NCBI GenBank assembly: GCA_023424965.1
Contig: JAFADI010000046.1
Coordinates: 1-63,575, forward strand
DNA length: 63,575 nucleotides
Source: Bacillota bacterium
Lineage (GTDB): Bacteria > Bacillota > Clostridia > Acetivibrionales > JAFADI01
Reading direction: 5' to 3'
Shown: positions 16,637 to 24,200 of the stretch, in pieces
Position numbering within the stretch: position 1 is the first letter of the stretch
Layout: every line of letters starts with the position of its first letter
Notes under the pieces: generated by a model
What the model was told of the DNA's origin: nothing
Databases searched by the model: none
The model's input: the letters and a program-made list of their open reading frames with translations, nothing else
Program-made: the position numbers and the translations under genes

Positions 16637-17344
16637 CTATCTCCCCCAGTCAACATAGCTTCTTATGTACTGGTAATCTCCCGTTTTGATGATCATCACC
16701 GCTACTAGATATTTTCGTACCCTGTCGATTTTTTTCCGGGGTATCTTCAGATTTTTTTCAATTTCTGCCACCGGAAGATATTTTTTGTTTTGCATCAGGC
16801 TGATCAACTCCGGATGCGAAAGCAGAAAACCCATGATCTCAGAACACATTTTCCTTGTCTTGTCGTGCTTCGGAGAGGAATCCGCAAGCTCCGGAAAGGT
16901 TATATTCCAGCGGGAAAGCTCCCCCTTCAGCTCCTCAATCTCCAGCCGCCTGTATTCACTGAGCTCCTCCTCACTGTGCTTGCTGACAGCCTGCTCCTCC
17001 GTCAGGTCCTTTTCGTTCTCCTCCCCTTGGTCCAGGTATTCATTGATTGATATTATTTTACTGTGTTTCTGTTCTTTTCTGTAGTAGTCGATGAGCCGCC
17101 TTTTGATAACATTTTGTGAAAAGGCAAGAAAATTCCCTTTAAAAATATTGTAAGACCGGATGGCTTCTACAAACGCCATCAGCGCGATACTCAGCTCATC
17201 GTCCTCCCCATATCTCACATAGCGCCCCACGGATTTTTCAACACAGGCAGCAATAAAGGGCTTGTATTCTTCTACAAGCCTGTTTATTTCATCATTGTCA
17301 TTTTTGATACTTTTTACCCTGTCGTTTATTGATGCATACTGCAT
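16637..17344 (-). CDS. sigI: RNA polymerase sigma factor SigI
   Basis: The 235-residue sigma-70 family factor has region 2 at about residues 10-90 (FIAACVEKSVGRYVRYGEDDELSIALMAFVEAIRSYN, then VIKRRLIDYYRKEQ) and a C-terminal region-4-like HTH (PVAEIEKNLKIPRKKIDRVRKYLVAVMII). It lacks a classic region 3, as usual for SigI. In Bacillus and cellulolytic clostridia SigI factors drive heat or polysaccharide-responsive genes under RsgI control. It is immediately upstream of rsgI. ATG 17344 follows TGGAGG at six bases. A SigA-type promoter and a possible SigI promoter lie upstream. Confidence 0.95.
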   Translation of the reverse strand: MQYASINDRVKSIKNDNDEINRLVEEYKPFIAACVEKSVGRYVRYGEDDELSIALMAFVEAIRSYNIFKGNFLAFSQNVIKRRLIDYYRKEQKHSKIISINEYLDQGEENEKDLTEEQAVSKHSEEELSEYRRLEIEELKGELSRWNITFPELADSSPKHDKTRKMCSEIMGFLLSHPELISLMQNKKYLPVAEIEKNLKIPRKKIDRVRKYLVAVMIIKTGDYQYIRSYVDWGR

Positions 17345-17391
17345 TGCCGTCCTCCAGCCAATGGAGCCTTCAAAGGTCTTACCCTACTAAA

Positions 17392-17420
17392 AGTATACCA
17401 TTGGGAGCTTCCCAGGGCAA
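17392..17420 (-). promoter_or_regulatory. SigA-type promoter of sigI-rsgI
   Basis: On the minus strand, TTGCCC (17415-17420) and TATACT (17392-17397) are 17 bp apart with TGG before the -10. It lies 48 bp upstream of the sigI start. Confidence 0.65.
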
Positions 17421-17485
17421 ATTTCCCCCTATGCGTCATTGGCCCCGGGTCTATCTGACCTCACGTAAATTTATGTATCAATATA

Positions 17486-17516
17486 TATTCGTATAAAAAT
17501 AAGAAAAAAACAGGGT
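17486..17516 (-). promoter_or_regulatory. Possible SigI-type autoregulatory promoter
   Basis: On the minus strand ACCCTG (17511-17516) precedes CGAATA (17486-17491) by 19 bp, about 140 bp upstream of sigI. The -10 matches the CGAA rule and the -35 is one or two bases off ACCCCC. It is a weak candidate, listed because sigI operons are commonly self-activated. Confidence 0.25.
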
Positions 17517-17592
17517 ATAATAACCGTTGATTGTTTATGCGGTTATTCTCCTTAAATTTATCCGCGTACACAATCATAACAAACTTTCGCAG

Positions 17593-17629
17593 ATTATAAC
17601 ATAAACTGTAAACAAGTCTATGTTATAAT
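17593..17629 (+). promoter_or_regulatory. Promoter with 11-bp inverted repeat before the nitroreductase
   Basis: ATTATAACATA (17593-17603) and TATGTTATAAT (17619-17629) form a perfect inverted repeat with a 15-base spacer. The right arm contains the TG-extended -10 TGTTATAAT, so a dimeric protein bound here would compete with polymerase. The coding start is 45 bp downstream. Confidence 0.65.
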
Positions 17630-17673
17630 AAATATATTCCTATCGAATATACATGTATTGAGGTGTGAACGTT

Positions 17674-18534
17674 ATGAGCAGCAATTTGTTTTTTGAAAAA
17701 CCCGTAAGTGAGATAATTAAAGCCCGCAGGTCCGTCAGGACCTATGACTCCAGGCGTCTGGCGGCAGAAATCAAGGAGAAACTGGCGGAGTATCTTTCCG
17801 GCCTGAAAGGCCCCTTCAACACCAGCTCCCGCCTCAAACTCCTGGACAGCGACATCGCTTTGAAAGAGTCCAATATCAAGCTGGGGACTTATGGAATGAT
17901 CCGGGGCGCGACAACCTTCGCTGTGGCCGCTGTGGAAAAGTCTCCCATGGACCTGGAAGAACTGGGCTATCTATTCGAAAAACTGGTTCTGTACGCCACT
18001 TCCCTTGGTTTGGGGACTTGCTGGCTGGGAGGCAGTTTTAAGAAAAGTGAATTCGCCAAGGCCATTGAACTGGGTGAAAAGGAAATGATGCCCATCGTCA
18101 TTCCCATCGGATATCCCGCAGACGGCAAAAGTTTTTTTGACTCCATTGTAAGGTTTGCCGCCGGCTCCAACAACAGAAAAGCATGGGAAGAACTTTTCTA
18201 TGGCAATTCCTTTGAAAGCGGGCTCCGCCAGACGGACGCGGCTGCCTACACACTCCCGCTGGAAATGGTCAGGCTGGCGCCTTCTGCTTCCAACAAACAG
18301 CCCTGGCGCATTGTCAGGGACAGCAACAAATTCCATTTTTACCTCCAGCACACAAAGGGCTATGCGAAAATGGTGGGTTATGACATTCAGAGGCTGGATA
18401 TCGGAATCGCCATGTGCCACTTCGACCTCTCTGCCAGGGAATCGGGCATTTCAGGCAGCTGGCAGGTGCAGGCCCCCTCTTCTGTCAAGCTGCCCCAGGA
18501 ATGTGATTACATTGTGAGCTGGGTGGAGGATTGA
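17674..18534 (+). CDS. Nitroreductase-family flavoprotein (TM1586-type)
   Basis: The 286-residue protein belongs to the FMN-dependent nitroreductase fold, in the two-lobed form seen in TM1586-like members. Clues are IIKARRSVRTYDSRRL near the N-terminus, LGTCWLGGSFKKSEF mid-protein and VRLAPSASNKQPWRIVRD in the second lobe. It probably reduces nitro compounds, quinones or flavins with NAD(P)H in the cytosol. ATG 17674 lies eight bases after GAGGTG; the in-frame GTG 17665 overlaps that site. It is followed after 87 bp by a superoxide dismutase gene, so an oxidative or nitrosative stress role is plausible. Confidence 0.85.
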   Translation: MSSNLFFEKPVSEIIKARRSVRTYDSRRLAAEIKEKLAEYLSGLKGPFNTSSRLKLLDSDIALKESNIKLGTYGMIRGATTFAVAAVEKSPMDLEELGYLFEKLVLYATSLGLGTCWLGGSFKKSEFAKAIELGEKEMMPIVIPIGYPADGKSFFDSIVRFAAGSNNRKAWEELFYGNSFESGLRQTDAAAYTLPLEMVRLAPSASNKQPWRIVRDSNKFHFYLQHTKGYAKMVGYDIQRLDIGIAMCHFDLSARESGISGSWQVQAPSSVKLPQECDYIVSWVED

Positions 18535-18583
18535 ACACAGCACAAATCCTTTTACATCCATCACCTTTTCCATTGAGTATACA

Positions 18584-18635
18584 TAAAATGGTATCAAGAG
18601 CTATTCCATGAGGTAAGGTTTATGATACCATTTTA
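18584..18635 (+). promoter_or_regulatory. 13-bp inverted repeat enclosing the ribosome site of the SOD gene
   Basis: TAAAATGGTATCA (18584-18596) and TGATACCATTTTA (18623-18635) are perfect inverted repeats. The GAGGTAAGG ribosome site lies in the 26-base loop and the ATG straddles the right arm. It could be an RNA switch controlling translation or a DNA operator. Confidence 0.6.
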
Positions 18636-19140
18636 TCCATGCTGCACGTTCAGACAGGTAGCCGTCGATTACCTGCCTCCCGAAGCTGCAGCCATCATAA
18701 GGGGAGGCCCTCTGGCTCCGGAAGTGATCGGTGTGGTCACCTTCAAGACCGTTCCCGGCGGTGTGGAAGTATGTGTCGATATTTCGGGACTTCCACCCTA
18801 CCAGCCCGGCAGCGGCGACAGGCTGCCCATCGGCCCCTTCGGCTTTCACATCCACCAAAACGGAAACTGCACCACAGGAAGCCCGGATGACCCCTTCCAA
18901 CAGGCGGGAGCCCACTGGAATCCCACCAATCAGCCCCATGGCAATCACGCAGGGGATTTTCCGGTGCTGTTTTCCAACCGCGGCATTGCCAGAATGTGCT
19001 TCTTTACGGACAAATTCAGAGTTCGGGATGTCATCGGAAGGTCGGTCATCGTACACCAGAGCCCGGATGATTATAGAACCCAGCCGGCCGGGAATTCAGG
19101 CAAAAGAATGGCCTGCGGAGTCATCGGCGTATACCGGTAG
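18622..19140 (+). CDS. Cu/Zn superoxide dismutase family protein, no signal peptide
   Basis: The 172-residue protein carries the full SOD_Cu metal site: GFHIHQNGNC (two copper His and the disulfide Cys), GAHWNP (bridging His), PHGNHAGD (two zinc His and Asp) and VIVHQ (copper His). GKRMACG supplies the guiding Arg and second Cys. It should dismutate superoxide, although some bacterial relatives such as YojM are weak enzymes. Most bacterial Cu/Zn SODs are exported or lipoproteins; here the N-terminus (MIPFYPCCTFRQVAVDY) has no signal peptide, which is unusual. The start is set by GAGGTAAGG. It follows a nitroreductase gene and ends at a terminator. Confidence 0.9.
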   Translation: MIPFYPCCTFRQVAVDYLPPEAAAIIRGGPLAPEVIGVVTFKTVPGGVEVCVDISGLPPYQPGSGDRLPIGPFGFHIHQNGNCTTGSPDDPFQQAGAHWNPTNQPHGNHAGDFPVLFSNRGIARMCFFTDKFRVRDVIGRSVIVHQSPDDYRTQPAGNSGKRMACGVIGVYR

Positions 19141-19147
19141 GCTTTCG

Positions 19148-19179
19148 GGAGGAATCCCCGGGTGCCGGGTTCCTCCTTT
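19148..19179 (+). terminator. Terminator after the SOD gene
   Basis: GGAGGAA (19148-19154) pairs with TTCCTCC (19170-19176), extended by CCCGG/CCGGG, then TTT. It lies eight bases past the SOD stop and just before the end of the convergent membrane-protein gene. Confidence 0.75.
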
Positions 19180-19186
19180 GAGGCCG

Positions 19187-19714
19187 CTACTCCGGCATGA
19201 TATTCAATTCCTTGAGCACATTGACGGTATCTCTGCTCAGGCCCTCTTTGTCTTTTACATTGTACACCTGCCCGTCAATCTGTAGCATGTCCTTTTCAGT
19301 ATGTTCGTTGAACACATACACACGGAGCAACCTCCCGCTTTGAGTGTCATGCATCGTCAGCTCCGTAAGGTCATTTGCCGGAAAGCGTTCATCCTCCACC
19401 GTTCTGACGGCACTTCTAACAAAGGTATGCCTGTTGATAACCTCCAGCAGCTTATTTATATTCTCCTGACCCGTAACTTTTACCATGTCCTGCATACCTC
19501 CCGAGCGGACATCGATAAAGTCGAAATGGCATCCTGCCGTTATGTTGCTGCCGGGCAGATAATACAACGCCAAAACAGCGGCTATCAGCGCAGCCGCAGC
19601 AGCGCTCACCGCCATCCCCTTTTTCCTTTTCTTTATCATGCATACAGCTAGATATATCACCACCACCCCAAGTATGGTTGGCAATAAATAAACCAGAAAA
19701 TACAGAAGTTTCAC
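19187..19714 (-). CDS. Uncharacterised membrane protein with extracytoplasmic domain
   Basis: I do not recognise this 175-residue protein. It has two hydrophobic helices (residues 4-27 and 34-53) separated by a Lys/Arg-rich turn (KKRKKG), then a soluble domain of about 120 residues containing one Cys (AGCHFDF) and a beta-rich stretch (LTELTMHDTQSGRLLRVYVFN). By the positive-inside rule the C-terminal domain would be outside. It starts with GTG after a GGGGGA ribosome site. It is convergent with the SOD gene and stands alone before xylA. The domain resembles small regulatory lipoprotein-like domains of clostridia, but no function can be assigned. Confidence 0.75.
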   Translation of the reverse strand: MKLLYFLVYLLPTILGVVVIYLAVCMIKKRKKGMAVSAAAAALIAAVLALYYLPGSNITAGCHFDFIDVRSGGMQDMVKVTGQENINKLLEVINRHTFVRSAVRTVEDERFPANDLTELTMHDTQSGRLLRVYVFNEHTEKDMLQIDGQVYNVKDKEGLSRDTVNVLKELNIMPE

Positions 19715-19815
19715 TGCCGTCCCCCTTCACACCCATCTTTTCTTAATTATAATACGAACCAGGGGGATGTTGTACTCGCTTTTCCGGAGATTTCTCCAAT
19801 TACTCCCCAAAAGAA

Positions 19816-19848
19816 AGAGGACAATCCTCCCGGGAGAGGAATGTCCCC
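19816..19848 (-). terminator. Terminator after xylA, REP-like sequence
   Basis: On the minus strand GGGGACATTCCTC pairs with GAGGATTGTCC around CCGGG, followed by a T-rich tract. It also belongs to a family of GGGGACATTCC hairpins seen elsewhere in the window. Confidence 0.7.
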
Positions 19849-19863
19849 TTTTTCATACTTTGA

Positions 19864-21183
19864 TTATCCTTCGAAGATATATTGATTGAGCATGGCTTCC
19901 AGCACTTCCTGCCTTCCGGAAACATGCTTCACCTGGTCGTACTCCAGGGCATATTTCTCCAGTTCCTTAAAGCCGACTTTGCCGTCCACGATGTCCTTGC
20001 CTATTCCCGTGGAATAGCTGGCATACCTGTCGGTCACAAACTTATCCATCTTGCCGTCTTCTATAATCCTGTAAGCCACCTTCAGGCCCTTTGCAAAGGT
20101 GTCCATTCCGGCAATGTGGGCATGGAAAAGATCAACGGGCTCAAAGGACCCTCTGCGGACCTTGGCGTCAAAGTTCAGACCACCCTTTGTAAAGCCTCCC
20201 ATTTTCAGCACCTCATACATTGCGGCGGTGGTGTCATAGATGTTGGTGGGGAATTGGTCGGTATCCCAGCCCAGGAGCAGGTCTCCCTGGTTTGCATCGA
20301 TGCTTCCCAGTACGCCGTTGACTCTTGCAAGCCTGAGGTCATGCTGGAAGGTATGGCCTGCAAGGGTGGCATGGTTTGCTTCGATATTCATCTTGAAGGT
20401 CTTATCCAGGCCATAGGTCTTGAGGAAGCCGATCACTGTTGCAACATCGAAATCGTACTGGTGCTTTGTGGGTTCTTTGGGCTTGGGCTCAATGAGGAAC
20501 TGCCCGTCAAAGCCGATTTCTGCTGCGTAATCTGCAGCCATATTGAGGAATCTGCCCAGATTGTCAAGCTCCAGCTTCATGTCCGTATTGAGGAGGGTTT
20601 CATAGCCTTCCCTTCCACCCCAGAATACATAGTTCTCACCGCCAAGCTCCTTGGTTATTTCCATGGCCTTCTTCACCTGGGCTGCCGCATATGCAAACGC
20701 ATCCGCATTGGGTGAAGTAGAAGCGCCGTGCATGAACCTGGGGTTGCTGAAGGCATTCGTCGTTCCCCACAGCAGCTTCACACTGCTGGTTTTCATATAT
20801 TCCTTTATAAGGGCCACGATTTCATCCAGCCGCTCATTGGTTTCCCTCAGCGTTGAACCTTCCGGTGCAATATCCCTGTCATGGAAGCAGAAGAAGGGAA
20901 CCCCCAGCTTTTCACAGAGTTCAAAGTTTGCCGCTACCTTGGCTTTTGCCAGTTCCATCGGGTCGGATATGCCGTCCCAGGGTCTTAAAGCCGTTCCCGG
21001 TCCGAAGGGATCTCCGCCCGTTCCCTGGAAAGTATGCCAGTATGCCACCGCGAACCGGAGATAGTCCTTCATGCTTTTGCCGCCGATGATTTCGTCGGCA
21101 TTGTAGTATTTATACGCCAGCGGATTGTCTGAGCCCTTGCCTTCATAATTGATTTTGGGTACGTTCTTAAAATACTCCGTCAT
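19864..21183 (-). CDS. xylA: Xylose isomerase
   Basis: This 439-residue class II xylose isomerase converts D-xylose to D-xylulose in the cytosol with two divalent metals. Visible signatures are FCFHDRDIAPEG (catalytic His-Asp), FLIEPKPKEPTKHQYDFD and MNIEANHATLAGHTFQHDL (metal-binding Glu and His), then GSIDANQGDLLLGWDTDQFPTN. Length is that of the clostridial and thermophilic class II enzymes. It is the third gene of xylB-xylR-xylA, with a GAGGAGG ribosome site and a 145-bp upstream gap that holds its own operator-like element shared with xylB. Confidence 0.98.
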   Translation of the reverse strand: MTEYFKNVPKINYEGKGSDNPLAYKYYNADEIIGGKSMKDYLRFAVAYWHTFQGTGGDPFGPGTALRPWDGISDPMELAKAKVAANFELCEKLGVPFFCFHDRDIAPEGSTLRETNERLDEIVALIKEYMKTSSVKLLWGTTNAFSNPRFMHGASTSPNADAFAYAAAQVKKAMEITKELGGENYVFWGGREGYETLLNTDMKLELDNLGRFLNMAADYAAEIGFDGQFLIEPKPKEPTKHQYDFDVATVIGFLKTYGLDKTFKMNIEANHATLAGHTFQHDLRLARVNGVLGSIDANQGDLLLGWDTDQFPTNIYDTTAAMYEVLKMGGFTKGGLNFDAKVRRGSFEPVDLFHAHIAGMDTFAKGLKVAYRIIEDGKMDKFVTDRYASYSTGIGKDIVDGKVGFKELEKYALEYDQVKHVSGRQEVLEAMLNQYIFEG

Positions 21184-21207
21184 TTTTTTATCCTCCTCAT
21201 TTTTATT

Positions 21208-21245
21208 TACAAGACTTACTAACCTTGTATTACAAAGTCTCCAAA
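21208..21245 (-). promoter_or_regulatory. xylA upstream element shared with xylB (putative XylR operator/promoter)
   Basis: On the minus strand GAGACTTTGTAATACAAGG continues to GTT. It matches GAAAGTTTGCAAATAAGG-GTT upstream of xylB, with a one-base gap. AGACTT and AAGTCT also flank it as a short inverted repeat. The ROK regulator encoded between the two genes is the likely binder. Confidence 0.5.
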
Positions 21246-21328
21246 GTAACCTGTTGCCGCATTAATGTAATCCTTCCTTGAAAGCCGCTGCAGCATTCCG
21301 TACAAAGAGCAGCCGGGTATATGGCTGC

Positions 21329-22531
21329 TTACCGGCCGAACAAGACTTTCAGCGGGAGTATGGCTGCGCCCAGGGCCGATGCCTTTTCTCCCACGGAAGA
21401 TTGTAGGATATCCACCTTTGACGCGGGATAACCGAGGGCTTTGGTGGATACGATCTCCTTTATGCTGTCCAGTACCAGGTCGGCATAATTGACGAATTCC
21501 TTTCCCAGGACTACCATGGATGGATTTAACGTATTCACAATGTTTGAAATAGCGATTCCCAGATACCTGGCCGATTCGGCCAGGATCCGCCTGGCTTCCT
21601 CATCGCCTCCCCTGGCCGCATCGATCACCTGCTGCATGCTGATGCTGTCTGCGTCTTCGATGCGGTTGAGGCTTGACAATACCCCCTGGCGGACAAGCTT
21701 GCGGGCCTGTTCCACGATCCGTGCGGTTGAGGCAAGGGTTTCGAGACAGCCATAATTTCCGCAGCCGCATCTCGGTCCATTTTCATCCACCACCACATGG
21801 CCTATTTCACCTGCACTTCCCCCGACTCCCCTGTAAGGCTTGCCCTGTGTGTAAATTCCCGCTCCGATTCCCGATTTTATATTGATGCACACAAAGTTGT
21901 CGATTCCCTGGCATACACCCACCCAATTCTCGCAGATGGCCGACGCCATGGCTTCATTCTCCACATAGACCGGCACTCCGGGAAGCTTTTTGAAATTGGT
22001 TTTTACATCCGCATGGGCCCACCCAAGGTTGGGCGCCAGGATGATTTTCTTGGTTTCGCTGTCAACCATCCCCGGAATGGAAACGCCTATTCCCAGAAGC
22101 TTTTCGGCCCCTATCCCAAGCTCTCCTATGAGGGAAACCACTTCCGCCTCCATCAGGCTCATCACCCTGTCAAAGCGCAGGTATTCAGGCATGCCGGTAA
22201 ACTTCTCAAATACTATATTCCCTGTGATGTCCACCACAATCAGATTAATATAGTTTACATCCAGGTCTATGCCTATGGAGTAGAAGGACCGGGGCTTCAA
22301 CTCGAGAAGCACCGGCCTTCTGCCTCCCGTTGACTCCCCTATCCCTGTTTCATGGATATAGCCCTTTTCAAGAAGGCTTGAGGTTATCACTCCTGCCGCC
22401 GTGGGCGACAGGCCGGTCAGCTTCGCCAGGTCCGCCTTGGAAATGGCTTTGTTGGTCCTGATGAGGTCAAGAATAACTGCCTGATTGAATTCTTTGAGAA
22501 ATTTGTTGTTGCCGGTATTATTCCGCCTCAT
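21329..22531 (-). CDS. xylR: ROK-family transcriptional regulator of xylose genes
   Basis: The 400-residue protein has an N-terminal winged HTH (IRTNKAISKADLAKLTGLSPTAAGVITSSLLEKG) fused to an ROK sugar-kinase-like domain with the DVVGDENGPRCGCGNYGCLE-type zinc motif (CGCGNYGCLE near residue 253). ATP-site residues of true ROK kinases are blurred, so it is a regulator. In other Firmicutes XylR represses xyl genes until xylose binds. It lies 24 bp after xylB and upstream of xylA in the same direction, so it is probably autoregulated as part of the operon. The family is certain; the xylose effector is inferred from position. Confidence 0.93.
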   Translation of the reverse strand: MRRNNTGNNKFLKEFNQAVILDLIRTNKAISKADLAKLTGLSPTAAGVITSSLLEKGYIHETGIGESTGGRRPVLLELKPRSFYSIGIDLDVNYINLIVVDITGNIVFEKFTGMPEYLRFDRVMSLMEAEVVSLIGELGIGAEKLLGIGVSIPGMVDSETKKIILAPNLGWAHADVKTNFKKLPGVPVYVENEAMASAICENWVGVCQGIDNFVCINIKSGIGAGIYTQGKPYRGVGGSAGEIGHVVVDENGPRCGCGNYGCLETLASTARIVEQARKLVRQGVLSSLNRIEDADSISMQQVIDAARGGDEEARRILAESARYLGIAISNIVNTLNPSMVVLGKEFVNYADLVLDSIKEIVSTKALGYPASKVDILQSSVGEKASALGAAILPLKVLFGR

Positions 22532-22555
22532 ATGAGCTAACCCCTTCTCCCTTTA

Positions 22556-24088
22556 CTATCCGTTAACGATCTCCGCCAGGTCCGAATAATCCTGCTTCAA
22601 GGACCTGTACAACCGCCTGTAGATTTCATAATACTGGGTATAACGTGCATTCAGTTCCATGTCGGCCTTCTGGACCGTTTTAACTTTGATGGTTGCTTCA
22701 CAGGCCTCCGCCACATTCTTATATACACCCGTTCCAACGCCTGCCAGAAGCGCAACACCCAGGGCAGGGCCTTCACTTGAATTTATCGTCACGATGTCGC
22801 TGCCGAAAACATCCGCCTGCATCTGCCTCCACAGCTTGCTTTTTCCGCCGCCGCCGGAAGCCCTCACTTCACTGATGCCCACGCCCATATCCTTTATGAT
22901 TTCCAGGCAGTCCCTGAGGCTGTAAACCACGCCTTCCATCACCGCCCTGACAAAGTCCTGCTTCTCGTGTTTTGCAGAAAGCCCGAAGAATACTCCCTTT
23001 GCATTGGGATCCAGGTGGGGGGTTCTTTCACCCATCATGTAAGGCAGAAATACCAGTCCGCTGCAGCCTGCGGCCACTCTTTCCGCTTCCTGGTCCATTA
23101 GGACATAGGGGTCGATTTTCATCAATTCCGCCGTCCTTTTTTCCTCGATACAGAAGTTGTCCCTGAACCATTTGAGGGACAGGCCCGCTCCCTGGGTTAC
23201 CCCCATGATATGCCAGGTGTTCGGCACTGCATGGCAGAAGGTGTGAACTCTTCCCAGCGGGTCGATGCTGACCTTTTCCGTATAGGCAAAAACCACGCCG
23301 GAGGTGCCGATCACCGAGGATATGATTCCCGGTTTTACAATACCGTTTCCTACGGCGCCTGCCGCCTGGTCTCCGGCACCGCCTACCACCGATGTGCCTT
23401 CTACCAGTCCTGTCAGCTCCGCCGCGTATTTGCTGACCTTTCCGCTCACTTCCTGGGACTCGTAGAGTTTTCCAAGCTGTTCCTCCGCAATACCCAGTTT
23501 GCTTAAAACTTCCCCGCTCCACCGTCTGCCGGGGATATCCATAAATTGCATGCCGCTGGCATCGGACACCTCTGTGGCAAACTCTCCCGTCAGTTTAAAC
23601 CTTATGTAGTCCTTGGGGAGTAAAATCTTTTTTATCTTTTCAAAAATTTCCGGTTCATTGTTTTTAACCCACATTACTTTCGATGCAGTGAAGCCGGTAA
23701 GTGCAGGATTGGCCGTGATTTCGATAAGCCTCTCCTTGCCTATTTTGGAGGTAATCTCGTCACATTCCGCCGCGCTTCGCTGGTCACACCATATGATCGC
23801 CTTTCTTAACACCTGGTGGTCCCTGTCCAGCAGAACAGCTCCGTGCATCTGGCCTGAAAGGCCTATACCTTTCACTTCCTGGGGCTTTACCCCGCTTTTT
23901 GCCAGTACTTCCTTAATCGTTGCGTACGTTGCCTTCCACCAGTCTTCCGGATCCTGCTCCGCCCAGCCCATGTTGGGCTGGTAAAGAGGATATTCTCCAA
24001 GGGCACTGGCCACAGTATTTCCAGCCTCATCAAACATCACCGTTTTGGTGCCTGATGTGCCGATATCAATACCAAGTAAAAAAGCCAT
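22556..24088 (-). CDS. xylB: Xylulokinase
   Basis: This 510-residue FGGY kinase phosphorylates D-xylulose to D-xylulose 5-phosphate, feeding the pentose phosphate pathway. GIDIGTSGTKTVMFD is the N-terminal phosphate loop, LSGQMHGAVLLD and IIWCDQRSAAEC are typical of xylulokinase, GAGDQAAGAVGNG contains the catalytic Asp, and RASGGGGKSKLWRQMQADVFG is the C-terminal FGGY signature. ATG 24088 is preceded by AAAGGAGGAG. It heads xylB-xylR-xylA. It shares only family-level similarity with the other FGGY kinase at 3018-4568. Confidence 0.97.
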   Translation of the reverse strand: MAFLLGIDIGTSGTKTVMFDEAGNTVASALGEYPLYQPNMGWAEQDPEDWWKATYATIKEVLAKSGVKPQEVKGIGLSGQMHGAVLLDRDHQVLRKAIIWCDQRSAAECDEITSKIGKERLIEITANPALTGFTASKVMWVKNNEPEIFEKIKKILLPKDYIRFKLTGEFATEVSDASGMQFMDIPGRRWSGEVLSKLGIAEEQLGKLYESQEVSGKVSKYAAELTGLVEGTSVVGGAGDQAAGAVGNGIVKPGIISSVIGTSGVVFAYTEKVSIDPLGRVHTFCHAVPNTWHIMGVTQGAGLSLKWFRDNFCIEEKRTAELMKIDPYVLMDQEAERVAAGCSGLVFLPYMMGERTPHLDPNAKGVFFGLSAKHEKQDFVRAVMEGVVYSLRDCLEIIKDMGVGISEVRASGGGGKSKLWRQMQADVFGSDIVTINSSEGPALGVALLAGVGTGVYKNVAEACEATIKVKTVQKADMELNARYTQYYEIYRRLYRSLKQDYSDLAEIVNG

Positions 24089-24122
24089 GTTGCTCCTCCT
24101 TTCCCCAACTTTTTAATATTAT

Positions 24123-24158
24123 ATTATAAAGTATACAACCTTATTTGCAAACTTTCAA
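24123..24158 (-). promoter_or_regulatory. xylB promoter with putative XylR operator
   Basis: On the minus strand TTTGCA (24146-24151) and TATAAT (24123-24128) are 17 bp apart. The GAAAGTTTGCAA...AAGGTT element overlaps the -35 and spacer and is repeated before xylA. Confidence 0.65.
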
Positions 24159-24175
24159 CATAAATATGAGAAAAT

Positions 24176-24191
24176 CCTCAAGTTTATGAGG
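24176..24191 (-). terminator. Weak terminator after the HD-GYP gene
   Basis: CCTCA (24176-24180) and TGAGG (24187-24191) form a short hairpin followed on the minus strand by ATTTTC, about ten bases past the HD-GYP stop. Confidence 0.35.
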
Positions 24192-24200
24192 CCGGCCTGG

